In this document: positions 40,858 to 53,241 of the stretch, one piece after another
Numbering within the stretch: the first letter of the stretch is position 1
Layout: every line of letters starts with the position of its first letter
Source of the DNA: Campylorhamphus procurvoides
Lineage: Eukaryota > Chordata > Aves > Passeriformes > Dendrocolaptidae
Assembly: GCA_013396655.1 (NCBI GenBank)
Contig: WBMV01000451.1
Coordinates: forward strand, 1 to 64,000
Length of the DNA: 64,000 nucleotides
Direction: 5' to 3'
The notes under the pieces: model-generated
What the model was told of the DNA's origin: nothing
Databases searched by the model: none
Seen by the model: the letters and a program-made list of their open reading frames with translations, nothing else
Position numbers and translations under genes: made by a program

Positions 40858-40882
40858 GGTTTGTTTGTTTGTTTGTTTTTTT
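40858..40882. repeat. (GTTT)n microsatellite
   Basis: Four copies of GTTT are followed by a T-run. Confidence 0.9.
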
Positions 40883-43272
40883 CTTGTTGCAGTGTGAATT
40901 CCACTTCTGCAGTGTGTGATGGTAGGAAGACTTCCCATTTGAACTAGGTTTTCCAGGTTTGATGTAGAATTTGATCCAGTAAAAAAGCATTGTTCCTCTT
41001 GGAGGTCTGCAGTAAGATTTTCGCAGACCTTTCCTCATAGCAGCAGTGGGTTTCTACAAAGCTGCAATGAGACCTTTCTCGGTATGTTTGAAAATATTGA
41101 TTTTGTGTATTTCAAGGTCAATTTGGCTCCAAAGTCAGTAGGAATGGCTATTTATTCTTCACCAAAAGCTGTACAAATGTATCTTTTTTTTCTGCAGATG
41201 ATCATGGCTCAAGGTCTAGAATAGCTATTATGATCATTAACTTGTTTCTAAACATCTGCATCACAGCTTTGGTAGACCTCAGGAAACTGACTACCTAGGT
41301 TTGCTGGAATGAGTATTTTTTGGATGCATATGACACCCAGGTATATATTTATTTCCACCTGAAAAATCAGTCATGTCTGCAAAACTCCATGCAAAATCAC
41401 TAGCACTGCACAGCCATGTAGGAGTATTTTTGAAATGCAGGAACTATTTTAGGGAAAGAGCAGTAAACAGCAGTCAGACCAAAGTCAATTCTATGGTGCA
41501 ATACTTTCTTCAGAAACAGACATGACAAATAATCAAAATTTATATATATCTAAGCAAGTCGATGCTGCACCCTATACCACCAAATGGTAGTTTACAAAAC
41601 TCCAAGCTTATTCTTTAAAGAAGCATTCTTAATTCTTGAACGGGCAACACTGCTCTTCACTGTCTCAGGTGGGGCACTAACACATGCAACATGGTGTTGG
41701 ATTGCCTTGATAAGTTCTTTTAAACTTGAATGGTGTGTCTAAAAACTCTAAGTTCTTCTAAAACTGAGGAAAGAATGTGTCATATCTGTCCCAGGAATCC
41801 TAGCTTGCAAATCAGTTTTGCTTGCAAAATTTCTGTAGTATGATACCCAACACGCACACACTGGAGCAGAGTTTTTACCAGGGCTGCTCCAAAATACATT
41901 AGAGTGGTGAATTCTAAATGATGGACTTGTAGTTGCATCTGGGTCATTATTTATGATGAAGATTGTTTTCCAGAAATATTTACTGTTCTTTTACTAATAT
42001 CTTAGGTGCGTGTTTCATTTCTAGTCTTCAGAGTAAATTTGTATATCTAAGAAATAATTTTCTCTTACCTTTCTCCAGAGCTCACCACAGACATTGAGTT
42101 TTCCTCATTCAGTTTTGTATTTCTTTTACATATTCATTTGTTTCTTTTGCTATTTTATCATGGCAGTACCTCTGGCTACAGTGCATGGCAGTACCACACT
42201 GCTATGATCAATACTGAAAAAATATATGGTCATAATTCCAAAGCCAAAGAGGCTTTGATATAAAAAAGGACAAAGGCAAAGAGTAGGCAAAACTATTTAA
42301 GCAATAAAAGTGAACGTCACACATTGTACATATTTGTGTCTGTGCATTGCAAGAGATGACTCCTCATGATTGCAAGGAAAGAAATGAAGGACATTACATC
42401 AGTAAAACAATATTAAAGGACAGAGAAGGGAATTAGATGCTGGAAAAGGAGACGCAGAGTGGACAGAGCGAATGAGACTGAGTAGCTGAAAGCTAGGAAG
42501 AAGAAACATGCAACACCAAGGTCAGTGGAACAAGCGCTGAAGAAAAATACAGAGGCTTTTCATGCCCAGATGTATTAAACTATGGAGTAGTAATTCAGTG
42601 CTATGTTTGCAAAGCAAATGGAAGGATCTTTCAGGTAACATGAACTGACAAAATGTGTGAGGAGTGACTGGTAAGGAGAAACATGTAGTCTCCATTTTGA
42701 TGATGTCCTTTAGCTTTCTCAGTGGAAGCACAACAATGCAGCTGATGCTCTGTGTCCTGGAGTCTCATGATTTGTCTGTATCTCAGTAAGATGGTACCTA
42801 AACTTGCATTTCTTGCAGTTCTACTTTTAAGACCTTCTGCTGTTAGTGTTTCATCTAGGAAATTTTTTTTATAAATCTCTCACATACTTTCAGCAAATGC
42901 TTGTGTACATTGGCTGGCTTCCTGGAATAGTTTTAAATATATTCCTTCTGAAGGCCATCTCCTTACAACTTAAAATGTGTCTTAAAACAATAACACTGCA
43001 ATCTCCAGTTTTATCTTCCTAAAGTATCAAATTTTGATCTCACTTTATTGTTGATGGGTAAATCCCAAAAGGAGGCTCAGTTAGCTGTAGAATTATTTAA
43101 GAGATAGTTCATGCAGCATTGGTTGCTAAGATCTGCCACCTTCATTTCTGATTAAAATATGTGTTTCAAATTTGTTCTTCCTGGTTAGACATAAATGAAC
43201 TACAGTTATTGCATGACAAGAACCTGGAAACCTTCCAGCTTTCACTCATCATTGGAAGACTAATTATATTGT

Positions 43273-43300
43273 ATTAAAAGACACCTCAGTGTCTTTTAAT
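43273..43300. other. perfect 12-bp stem-loop
   Basis: ATTAAAAGACAC (43273-43284), loop CTCA, then GTGTCTTTTAAT (43289-43300). All 12 pairs match, and the palindrome GGGCCC follows directly. No transposon, tRNA or known ncRNA context was identified. Confidence 0.85.
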
Positions 43301-45002
43301 GGGCCCTTATAAAGTCTGTCATCATTATCAGAGTATTTCAAATTAAGTGTTTAACCTCATTTCATTGTTCATCAAAATCAAACACGTGAACAAAATGGTC
43401 TGCTGTCCTATGAATCATTCTCTCTCAAATGAATCCATTGAAATGCCAGCATGCAGGTTAGTTCAGCAAACATCCCTTCTGGTGACAGCCAGCCTCCCTC
43501 ATATCTCTGTTACTACTCATCAAACACTGTTCATTCACAGTTCTTTGGACCTCGTTATTTAAGTCACACCAAGTTGGTTGCCTGTGGGTGGGCTGTTCAT
43601 CTGCCTTCTCTAAGAGGTCTGCCAGGTTCCCTGTGGCATAGCCGGGAGAGCAGCCCTTGTCAAAGATTCTGCAAAATTAACCACTGGAGACTTCTGGGAC
43701 CAAGATATGGAGCAAGAGAAATCTCCTGCAGGCAAATGATAAGTTTTCCATGATGAATTCTGAAGGTGGAAGGCAGCTGAATTGTGGTCCATGCTGTGAT
43801 AATGACTGCTTTCACAGCTGCCTGTAAATAGGACTTTAGATAGAACCTAAAGAGCCCTAGATGATCCTCATGCAGATGTATACAAGGAAACAACCAGAAT
43901 AATATTACACCTCACTGCAGCCAGGACTCTGGAACATTCTCAACATGGTCAGACTTACTGCTATGTATTGTCTAGCTCATGCTCCCTTTTTCTGCTTTAT
44001 TGAGAGCATCTGGGGGAGTGACCAGGAACAAGCTGGTTTCTCTAAAGGAGACAGTCAAGGAGCTCTCTCCAGCCAGGTTCCTCCAGGGCTCCCGAGACAC
44101 AGGCAGGAAGAGGGTTGAAGGTTGCATGCCTTGCTGCAGTCTTCTTCCATGTAACATCTTTCCTGGAAGCTCCTCAATCCCTGCTCAGACTCTGTTCAAA
44201 TGTGCACTCATCACACTCCTGGGCTGGGGACAGTAACCTCAGGCAAGACCTGTAGGAGTCCTAGAACTAATCACTCATCAGAGGCTGAGTGTAATCCTGT
44301 AATCCAACTTACACAAAAATAAAGGGCTGAAACTCAGATATTCCAAGCCCAGGAAAAAAGCATTGAGCAGTTGAGATTTCAGCCTCTCCCCAAAATCCTT
44401 TCCACGGTAGTTCAGTTCATAAGGAAGCGTGCTTCAGCAGGTCCCCACATTGCTCTTTCTCGATTTTCTTGGTGTCAGTGAGTGTGGCACGTATGTGGCA
44501 CATATACATAGCCCAGCCATAATCAGGAGTCTCCCAGACATCAGCTTTCCTGTGGGACATCACCTTTCCAAGAAACTCAGGTAAAAGTTAACTTGCAATG
44601 AAGTCCACTAATTAGTCCACCACTTTAGATGTTACATTTGTACTTTGTAGGCACAAATTTCGAGTCTATCGCATCTACCAAAATGTAACTTTAAGCTACC
44701 TCTGAATATGGTCAGGCCTTAAGAAGTATCAATTGTATGTGCTTGTTACAAAGCTAAAATATGTCAATTAAGAACAAATTTTTTTATGTTGAGAGTGTGC
44801 TTTGAGACTTTGCCAGCTGCTTAGTCCTGGAAAAACACAGCTTAGTCAATTGTAACTGCTGCACTTAAGCCCATTGGTGGCTTTGGAAACTATGGTCCAG
44901 GTCTCTTCCTGGAAGTAGAACAGGGTGGACACCACTGCAATGGCTATAGACCTGCTCATTTATTCACATCAGCTTCTTCAAACAGAGGCAAGTTAACAGA
45001 GT

Positions 45003-46818
45003 TCATAGGATCACCGAATGCTTTGGGTTGGAAGCGACCTTAAACAGTCTCTTGTTCCAACTCCCCTGCCATGGGCAGGCACACCTTGCACTGACCAGGT
45101 TGCTTAAAGTCCTGTCCAATTTGGCCTGGAACAATTTCAGAGATGGGGCTTCCACAGCTTTTCTGGGCAGCCACTTCCAGTGTCTCGCCACTCTCATAGG
45201 GAAGAATTTTTTCCTAATATCTAAATCTACTCTCAGTTTAAAGCCATTATCCCCTGTCCTATTACTACATGCCCTTGTGAAAACTCCCTTTACAGCTTTT
45301 TTGTGGCCTCCTTTAGGTACTGAGAAGCAGCTATAAATTTGCATTGGCTCACTTCTTAATCCTATGAAGACCCCCCTGGATGGCATCCCTTCCCTCCAGC
45401 GTGTGGACCACACCACACAACTTGGTGTCATCAGCAAACTTTTTGAGGGTGCTCTTGATCCAACTGTCTCTGTTATCATCAAAGATGTTAAACAATGGTG
45501 GGGCCAATGCCAACCCCTCAGGAACACCAGTCATCACTGGTCTCCACTTGAACATTGAGTCACTGACCACAACATTTTGAGTGTGACCATCCAGACAATT
45601 TCTTATCCACTGAGTGGTCCATCCATCAAATCCATGTCTCTTCTATTTAGAGATTAGGATGTTGTGCAGGACAGTGTCAAATGCTTTGCACAAATCCAGG
45701 TAGATGATATCAGTTGCTCTTCAAGGAGTCATGTTGACTGTCACCAACTGCCTACTTGTTTTCCATGCACTTTAGCACAATTTCCAGGAGGATCTGCTCC
45801 ATGATCTTGCCAGGCACAGGTGTGAGATTGGCTTGGAGAACTCCAAGTCATCATTTCTTCCCTTTTTAAAAATGGGGATTAGGTTTCCTTTTTTCCCGTT
45901 AGGAGGAACCTCATGGGACAGCCATGACTTCTCAAATATGATGGATAGTGGCTTAGCAACTTCATCCACCAGTTCCCAAAGGGCCTGCGGATCCATCTCA
46001 TCACGTCCCATGGACTTGTGCACCTTCAGGTGCCTTATATGGTCTCAAATCTGATCTTCTCCTACAGTAGGTGATTCTTTTTTGTCCCATTCCCTGTCTT
46101 TGCCCTCTATGACTTGTGTGGTGTGGCTGGAGCAGTTGTCAGTGGAGACTGAAGCAAAACAGTCATTGAGTACCTCAGCCCTCTCCATATTCCAGGTGAG
46201 TCTCCCTTTTTCTTCTGGAGAGGTCCTACATTTTCCCTAGTCTTGCTTTTATCACTGACATACCTATAGGAGCTTTTCTTGTTTCTCTTGATGTTCCTGG
46301 CCAGATTTAATTATATCTTTCCTAACATGATACCTGGCTGCTTAGACAATTTCTCTCTATTCCTGCCATACTATCTGTCCATGCTTCTACCCTCTGTAGG
46401 CTTCCTTTATGTGATTGAGTTTGTCCAGGAGCTCCTTGTTCATGTTTGGAGGCCTTCTGGAATTTTTGACTGACTTCCTCTTTGTTGGGATACATTGCTC
46501 CTAACTTGGAGGTGAACCTTGAATATTAACAATCTCTTTTGAGTGCCTCTTCCCTCCAGGGCTTTATCCCATGATACCCTACCAAGCAGACCCCTGAAGA
46601 GTCTGCTCTCCTGAAATCCAGAGCAGTAATCTTGCTATGCAGCCATCCTTGCTGCCCCAAGGATCTTGCATTCCACCATTTCATGGTCACTGCAGCCAAG
46701 ACTGTCCTTGAGAATCACATTCCCCTTGTTGGTGAGAACAACATCCAGCACAACACTACTTCTCATTAGCTTTTCAATCACTTGCGGAAGGAAATTATCA
46801 CCAACATTCCAGGAAAGC
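45003..46818 (-). mobile_element. CR1 LINE with ORF2 reverse-transcriptase remnants
   Basis: This is the longest CR1 copy here, about 1.8 kb, in minus orientation with its 3' end at 45003. Minus-strand translation gives decayed reverse transcriptase. Upstream is KPLSIIFEKSW (within 45772-46023). The catalytic FADD box lies at 45438-45427 in the context KFADDTKLCGVV, preceded by PPLFNIF. The C-terminal DIRKKFF..RVARHWKWLP end is at about 45150-45230. There are two internal deletions. The FADD box lies only about 100 bp from the C-terminal segment, so several hundred bp are missing near 45340-45370. A shorter gap occurs near 45720. Frameshifts and stops make it non-autonomous. Endonuclease and ORF1 are absent (5' truncation). 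Confidence 0.92.
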
Positions 46819-48310
46819 TCATGCTAGAAATCTAGAGTTACTTACAGCAATGTCTAGCAATGCAGCCCAGGAAGGACACACATGTGGATTTCACTAGTGG
46901 GAGGAGCTGAGTTTCCTGCAAGCCTAATCAAAGAAAGAGAAATCACATGATGTGATACTTATTACATTTGTGCCCTGTGAAACAAGAAAACACATATGCT
47001 TTGTACTCAGCTGAAAGAATGATGTGTGTGAGCAGAAACAACTGTGCTGCATCTCCTTGGTGTCTGCTCACCAGGACTCTGTTCAACACAAGATGATAAC
47101 AAGCTAATAGGTATTTCCTGCTTAACAATTATATGAATAAAAAGCAGAGCAGCACATGCCAGACATCAGTAAAATGTGGCTAGCTTCCAGCTGGGGAAAT
47201 ACACCCTAGCAACAGATCATAAACCAAACACAGGATCAGCAACACTGGTGACCAGAGAAAGAAAAAAGCTTTCATAAGTAATGGAGACGCTTTATGTAGT
47301 TGTGACAGCCAGCCTTCAGGATGGCAAGTAACTCCTCTGCAGCTATCAAACCACCTGAATGAAACCCAAGTGAAAGAAAACAGCCTTTTCTCTTTTGTAT
47401 TTTTTGTTTTTCACGAGGACTATCACAAGATACCCCAAGTCTAAATGACTACAGATGGGAGAAAACAGCTGTACCAAGAAAAACAAGCTTCCTCTCAGCC
47501 CCAAACCAACTGGCCCAGCACATGCCATAATAACATCCCAGTTCCATAATCATGATTTATTTTTTTGTATTTTTGTTACATCAAACAAGTGATTTAAGAG
47601 GTAACACTTGCTGGAATGAGTGCTGCCAGAAAATGCACTGAGTCGTCTCACTTGGACTAACTGCATCTGCAGCAGAGACTCAAGAAGTGTTTAGAGAGGT
47701 ATGAACCATCTTCCCTATGGCCATCCGACGAAAATGTTTGGGATGTTAAATGTCATTAACTTGTCACAGCTTGAATTCTTCAAAATGGCAGAGAGGAGAT
47801 GACAGATAGGGATGGAGAAACAATCACTGCCTTGACACTGTCATGCAGGAAGATGGGAAAGCTCCTTTCTGAGCCTGTGAAAAGCTTTAGCTGGAAAAGT
47901 TTGAACATTTTATTTCAAGAAAATAAAAATAAATATTTAGATATTTATTTTTGAAATGACATATTTCCTTCTGATAGAAACATGTATCTTATGGAAAAGA
48001 AAAAACATGCCAAATATATCAGTAGGAAACCAAAGCAGTACTACCAAATGTTTCAATTTAGTTCCAGAAACAAAATTACTACACATCTTTCCATTGACAT
48101 GCCTGAAGTAATACTGACTATTATGTTTTTTGTGAAGAAAAGAAAAAGCCCTGAATATTTCTAAGGTTAAGCTCAACTGGACAAATTTTTCCAACTATTT
48201 TCTTCCAATTTGGCTACAAGTCCATTGCTTGTCTGGTTCAGCCTGAGCAACTGCATGTAGTGATGTATCACCCAAGGTGTGCACATTTGGAAGAGAAATG
48301 CCATTTTTTA
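46819..48310. other. unique sequence before the solo LTR
   Basis: No gene or repeat was recognised. Short open frames (60-85 codons) show no motifs. Confidence 0.55.
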
Positions 48311-48796
48311 CCTTTTTGTAGGAGTCAGGGACTCGTACGTCATGTGGCGGAGAAGCAGAACCCCGGCAGAGATCAAGACAGAAGAGGAGACAGGAGTGTG
48401 AGAGACTTGAAGGCCAAGAATTGTCCTCAGAGGGAAGATGCCAACGTTAATGTTGTGATTAGAGTTAGTTAACACGTTGTATTAGAATAGTCACACAATT
48501 GTCATTATTCCAAATGTTCCTATTGGTTGTACCCCAGTTCTTCCCTAGTTTTTCCCTCAGATACCGTCCCCCATTGGTCAGCTGTTTCCCGGGTTCGGGT
48601 ACAGCTACCATTGGCTCCTTGGTCGCCCGTGGCAACGGCACGTAAGCCTTGCCATATCGGGTAGACCACTCCCTTAGCCCCTCCTATTGTTACGCCCTGG
48701 AGGCGGAGTCCTTCCCCTTTACCCAATCATACCCCTTTTCCAAGTTGTCAATCCTTCAACTCCGCCCCTTTTTCCAGATTCTTCTCTTACCGAGTG

Positions 48797-48804
48797 TATA
48801 TAAG
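48797..48804 (+). promoter_or_regulatory. TATA box of the ERVK-like solo LTR
   Basis: TATATAAG is a strong match to the TATA consensus. It lies downstream of four CCAAT boxes and a CCGCCCC motif. The promoter looks intact by consensus, so transcription out of this solo LTR into plus-strand flanking DNA is possible. Confidence 0.65.
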
Positions 48805-48818
48805 TCTGATGCTCTCTC

Positions 48819-48824
48819 AATAAA
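48819..48824 (+). promoter_or_regulatory. LTR polyadenylation signal AATAAA
   Basis: A canonical AATAAA sits 15 bp after the TATA box, so it probably lies upstream of or at the cap site. In that case the R region is short. Confidence 0.55.
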
Positions 48825-48949
48825 GGGGCAGTTTCTCGTTCTCGTTGGCTGCAGCCACAACCCCGTGTCCCGTCTCCTCCTTTTTCGCTATCCTTCCCCC
48901 TCGGGCCTGCGACTCGGCATTGTGTCGGGGTGCACCCTCCCCCGACACC

Positions 48950-48950
48950 N
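48950..48950. other. undetermined base (N) in the assembly
   Basis: This is the only ambiguous base noted in the window. It stands at the junction of the solo LTR and a T-rich run. The target-duplication alignment predicts T. Confidence 0.95.
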
Positions 48951-49027
48951 TTTTTTCTTTTTTTTTTTTACCTGACCTTTTCCCAGAAATAAACCCCGTA
49001 GCATTAGAGCCTGCCCAGTGCAGCCCA

Positions 49028-49189
49028 AGAATGACACAGAATCACACAATATTCCGAGTTGGAATCCACAAGGACCATTGAGTCCAGCTCTTAGGTAAAT
49101 GGCCCATATGTGAGATCAAACCCTCGACCTTGGCGTTATTGGCACCAGGCTGTGACAGAGTGGGGTCATCTCATGAGCTACATTGGGCA
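49028..49189 (-). mobile_element. tRNA-Ile-derived SINE with CR1-like tail
   Basis: On the minus strand the 5' part (49189-49100) resembles tRNA-Ile(AAT). It has an A-box region TGTAGCTCATGAGA (49182-49169), then GGTGCCAATAACGCCAAGG through the anticodon arm, a B box GGTTTGATCTC (49122-49112) and a GGGCCA acceptor end. A segment between the D-arm and anticodon arm is expanded. The 3' part (about 49090-49028) is a CR1 3' end, finishing in ATTGTGTGATTCTGTGTCATTCT. Such tRNA-Ile/CR1 composites are known in zebra finch (TguSINE1) and are mobilised by CR1 machinery. The family name is recalled, not checked. It lies 80 bp from the solo LTR. Confidence 0.8.
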
Positions 49190-52100
49190 GTAAGTCCCAT
49201 CATCTTCATTCCTCCTACTCGCATAGCTACCTGGAGCTGGTGCTGAGCTGGGTGGCCCCATGAAGAGCACCTGTAAGCAAATGAGGGGTCATCCCTAGAT
49301 AGGGTCAGACCCCAGCTCTATTTCCAGAAGCAGACAGAGATGCAGGTCTCAGTGAGGGGGCAGCAACAGCAGGGCACAATGGACAGCAAAACCATGCTAC
49401 CACCTTAAAATGACAGGGCTGCACTGTCCGTCTTGTGTCAGGGCTCCTGGGTTTGGTAAGTGAGCTTGTTGGACTACCACTGTCTTTCCTCCCTCCGCAA
49501 CAGCTAAAATTACAATGCTGAAAACGATAATATAGAAGAAAGCAAGGAAAATAACAAAACAAAAAACTAAGAGCAATAAAACCCCAGCAGATGTTCTTTG
49601 TTCAGCCAGAGGGATCCCTGACCACCAGTTTTTCCTGGTGTGCATTCACACGTCCAGCCCCATCTTTTGTGCTCTCTGGTCAGAAACAAATCCAGTAGAA
49701 AGGACTCCAGTGGGATGGTACAAGGACACCACTGAAGTTACCAAAATGAGAATATGGAGACAGAACCTGCTATTGGCTCACTCATAAGCTTATGAGTGGC
49801 TGCAGGCAATTTCCTAGGTCTCGTTTCATTAAAATCATTCCCCAGGAGCTGTATTTAATTACTTCAGTGGGATTCTTGTATGTTCTTAAGTATTTTCCCA
49901 AATCAGGACCTTAATTGCTCTGTGCCTTTGCTGCCCATCTGCAAGATAGGTTTAACGTTTGCTTTCTCCTGTGATCTGACTTATTTAGATTTGCATTCTC
50001 CCAGCTGAAGCCTGTCTCACAGTCCCTGTCTGCTCAGCACTTTGTCTGATAAGGCTGAGGTTTCACTTGAGCTATTTTTGGGCCTTGTCACATTTCATGC
50101 TTACAGAAGCCATGCTCCAAAACCTGGTGGCCTTTGTGGGGCTTTTGTGTCTCTAACACTAGCAAAATAAGTTGCTTGTTGATTTGGGAGCAAAGCAGCA
50201 AGTGGTATTTTTTACTTTAACACCATCACAAATAGAATAATTACATGGCACTTTGAGACAATTTGCTAAAGACGCTCACACATTTCAAGAGGGTAAAATT
50301 ACTTTATCCAAAGCAATTATAAAAAAGCTAATTAGTGAAACTGACTGTAAGCTCTTGCAAATGTGCTTTGTGGAGATGCTGCTTTTGATGTCAGACAACA
50401 AGCCTCCAGTTTATGAGTTATTTTCAGGTAATGAAGAAACTCTTGCAATGCAATAAACACATTCTTTTCTTTTGAGATTTTCTTAGCCAAGATGTGCATA
50501 GATTCCCAAATTAATAAATCAGTGTTTCTGCCACATGCCTTCCCTACAGCCTCATCACACCACTGCAATTTTGCCAGGTGAGCAGCAATATAATTCCTGG
50601 AGTAGCTGAGCAGCAGCTTCATGAGAGGAGGGACAGCCAGGACATCACACTTGGCACAACGCAGACTTGGGGCATCTCCCAGGTGAATGTGCTCGCTGCT
50701 CCAGTCTCCCCAGAGGAACTTTTTGGTGTACTCCATGACCAATGGCTACAGCAAACAGCTTGGAAAGAGCTTTCTAATTCTGATATAAGGACTAATCATC
50801 AACTAATTATTTCTGTCATCCCCCTGCACCCTGACAAAAGACCTGTGGGTAAAAAGGGGTTATCTTGGCCCAGCTGGTTGTTAGGTGGTTTGCCATGAGA
50901 CACAGTGGGATCTGTGAAAACAGAAGAGACTGCATTTCAGTGATTCATATTTAGATTATGCTAGCTGATAAAACATGAACATGGACAAAATGTCTTTGCA
51001 AGAACAGTACTTTAAAATTCTATGTGGAGAACAATCACATCGGGAGAAAAATGCAATTTCTGTGTTGTTGGAGTTTTCCTTTTATTTTTAGATGAAAGTT
51101 ATCCATTATGTATGCATTAATTGTTGCGGGCTGTGAAATCAGTTTTAAACGCAAGTGATGGACAGGAGTGACATAGTTTTACAGAGTTAATAAAATACAA
51201 ACCAAAGATAAAGTGAGTCCCTGTGTTTGGGTTTTTTTTCAGAGAGCTGTTAAAGCAATTGTCAGCAGAACATTACACCTCAGCGTAAATCTAGGGACAT
51301 TTTGCAATAAATAACTTTTATAAAAAAACCAGTCTGTGAATTTAGCATAGAATTTTAAACCATCTGTGCACTGTCACTCTAACACTGAGATCTCAGTTAT
51401 TTGTGTATTTTACCCATATGATCTGATGTAAGTGGGAATAGGAAGGAAACACTAAAGAGTCCATTAAAATTGGAGATAACACAGATAAGCATTTCATTCT
51501 TTGGAGGTATAAAATTTCTTTCATTTTAAAACTACATCCACATTTAGGTTCCTCTTCATCTGTGCCTTAGAATTTATGTTCATAAAGCTACAGTAGAATA
51601 GATAGTTTGTAGATTAAGCTTAGCAAAGTGAAAAAACAGACAATTCTATCCCTTCTGCCCACATAACTAGGGAAGAAACTACGGAATATATAGGTGTGTT
51701 CTTTAGTTATAACTTGTGTTTTACAAGTTCACTTGGGTTTTTTTTGAATTTGTCTTTCTCTTATAAACGAATGAAACTGTAACAAATCTGTTTCAAAACC
51801 AAATGCCTTCATTTGGCTGTCTCTTATTCTGTGTGGCTGTTTGATAGCACTGTGTTAATACCATAATTGAAATACAAAAGCATTGTCCAAATCTGATCTA
51901 CAGATATATAATAAACTCATGTTCTTAATAACTGACAACTCCAAATGTGACATACACATTTCTGATTATCCAAATTATAAGTAGGCAATAGATCTGAGGT
52001 GATTTCAGTATAGGAAAACAGAACAACATGAACTAAAAAACCCATGGATTGTGGATTGTTAAACATTACATGTTAGCTCTTACCACTGACATCTCCCTTT

Positions 52101-53241
52101 GCTGGTTTATCTGTCACTCCAAGCAGTAATATAATAATGCTGCCTCCATTAAAACATTTGGCAACCTTGAATAGATTCTGGACTTGCTTACATTTGATAC
52201 ATCTTAGACCAGAATGGAACGATTTTTGCCACCTCGCTGTTGTTTTCATAAAGAAGACGTCATTCCTTACTTTTAAGTGTACAAAGCGGCTTATTTTTTA
52301 GTGTTTGGCTAATAGGTTTACTTAGGACTTCTCAGTCATGATACAATAATAGCTACATATTCCCACATATTCACTACAAACTTCTCTTTTATCATCTTTT
52401 GCAAGGAGCTAACCTTGACAGCTGTAACAGTTAGATAGCATTAAATTGCGTAGCTCATCCCTATTGACAACCATAGCATGATTTCCAAGCAAGACAGGTT
52501 GACTTGTAGACATCAACAGCAAACTATGGTCTGGAGGATATTCCTCCCCATTTTTTTAACGTCTTGTCATAGTTTTTTTGTTTTTTTTTTTTACTTTGCT
52601 GTTGATAAGAAACAATAAATCCACTCTGGTGCTGACAGGAATGATACAGACAACTATTGCTCACTGACTGAGGTAGAACAGGTTTTCTTGCTTTGTTTAT
52701 TTGTCAAACATAATCTAACACTTATTTCCTTCCATATGTGAGAAATTTATTATGTGTTCCCCTCTGGCAGATGTTTGAGACAGTGTCATCCTACACAAAA
52801 GCTGTATATTTAGAGAATCAGCAGGGTCCAGACTTGGTAATCATCATTAATCTATGTGTCAGCCTGTGGTTTATATCCCTGCTCCGGCATAATAGATACT
52901 CTCTCACCCAGATGGGAGGCCCAGGAGGCATTGTGTGTCTAGGAGTCCTCTCAACCCTAGAACATCACCAAATTACACAGATGCTATACCTGTTAGGCCT
53001 TTCCTGTCAGTCCTGGAAAAGATATAGCATGTGCAGGTTTGCAGGTTTTGGTAGGTCAACGTTCCTGTCACCCTCTACACAGCTGAAAAGCTCTCTCTTT
53101 CCAAACCTTTTTCAGGTGGCCTCATCTTGAGAAAGATAGTCTGCAACTGGAGGAAGCATGTCCCCATGGCTTAGCTCTGGCCAGTGGATGCATACCTTGC
53201 ATGTTTCCTCCTCAACGCCTCTCTAAAAACTGGTACTGATA

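Larger units (their letters stand above)
34932..45002. other. 10-kb unique AT-rich stretch without supported genes
   Basis: I see no coding exon, RNA gene or transposable element. Simple repeats are an A-run at 36896-36909, (GGTT)n at 37727-37748 and (GTTT)n at 40858-40878. A 12-bp perfect stem-loop lies at 43273-43300. Its length and lack of repeats fit an intron or gene desert. Confidence 0.55.
48317..48947 (+). mobile_element. solo LTR, ERVK-like, 631 bp
   Basis: The element begins TGTAGGAGTC and ends CCCCCGACA. It is bounded by CCTTTT (48311-48316) and CCNTTT (48948-48953), a 6-bp target duplication if the N is T. Six-base duplications are typical of class II (ERVK-like) elements. U3 holds four CCAAT boxes: inverted at 48522, 48573 and 48610, direct at 48723. 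It also has GC-rich CCGCCCC and a TATATAAG box (48797-48804). AATAAA at 48819-48824 comes only 15 bp after the TATA box, so it would lie near the cap site. The 3' end carries GTGTCGGGG (48922-48930) and its complement CCCCGACAC (48940-48948). There is no primer-binding site or coding sequence next to it, so it is a recombination product. Confidence 0.88.

Noticed and set aside
45003..45527. 174-codon minus-strand open frame as a host gene
   Set aside because: It is decayed CR1 ORF2 read partly out of frame across a deletion. The FADD box and C-terminal signature identify it as a retrotransposon.
48649..49081. Two plus-strand open frames running through the N
   Set aside because: They lie in the solo LTR and a T-run, are translated through an undetermined base, and have no coding support.
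50332..50742. 136-codon minus-strand open frame
   Set aside because: No family motif or start context. It overlaps another frame and ends without exon signals.
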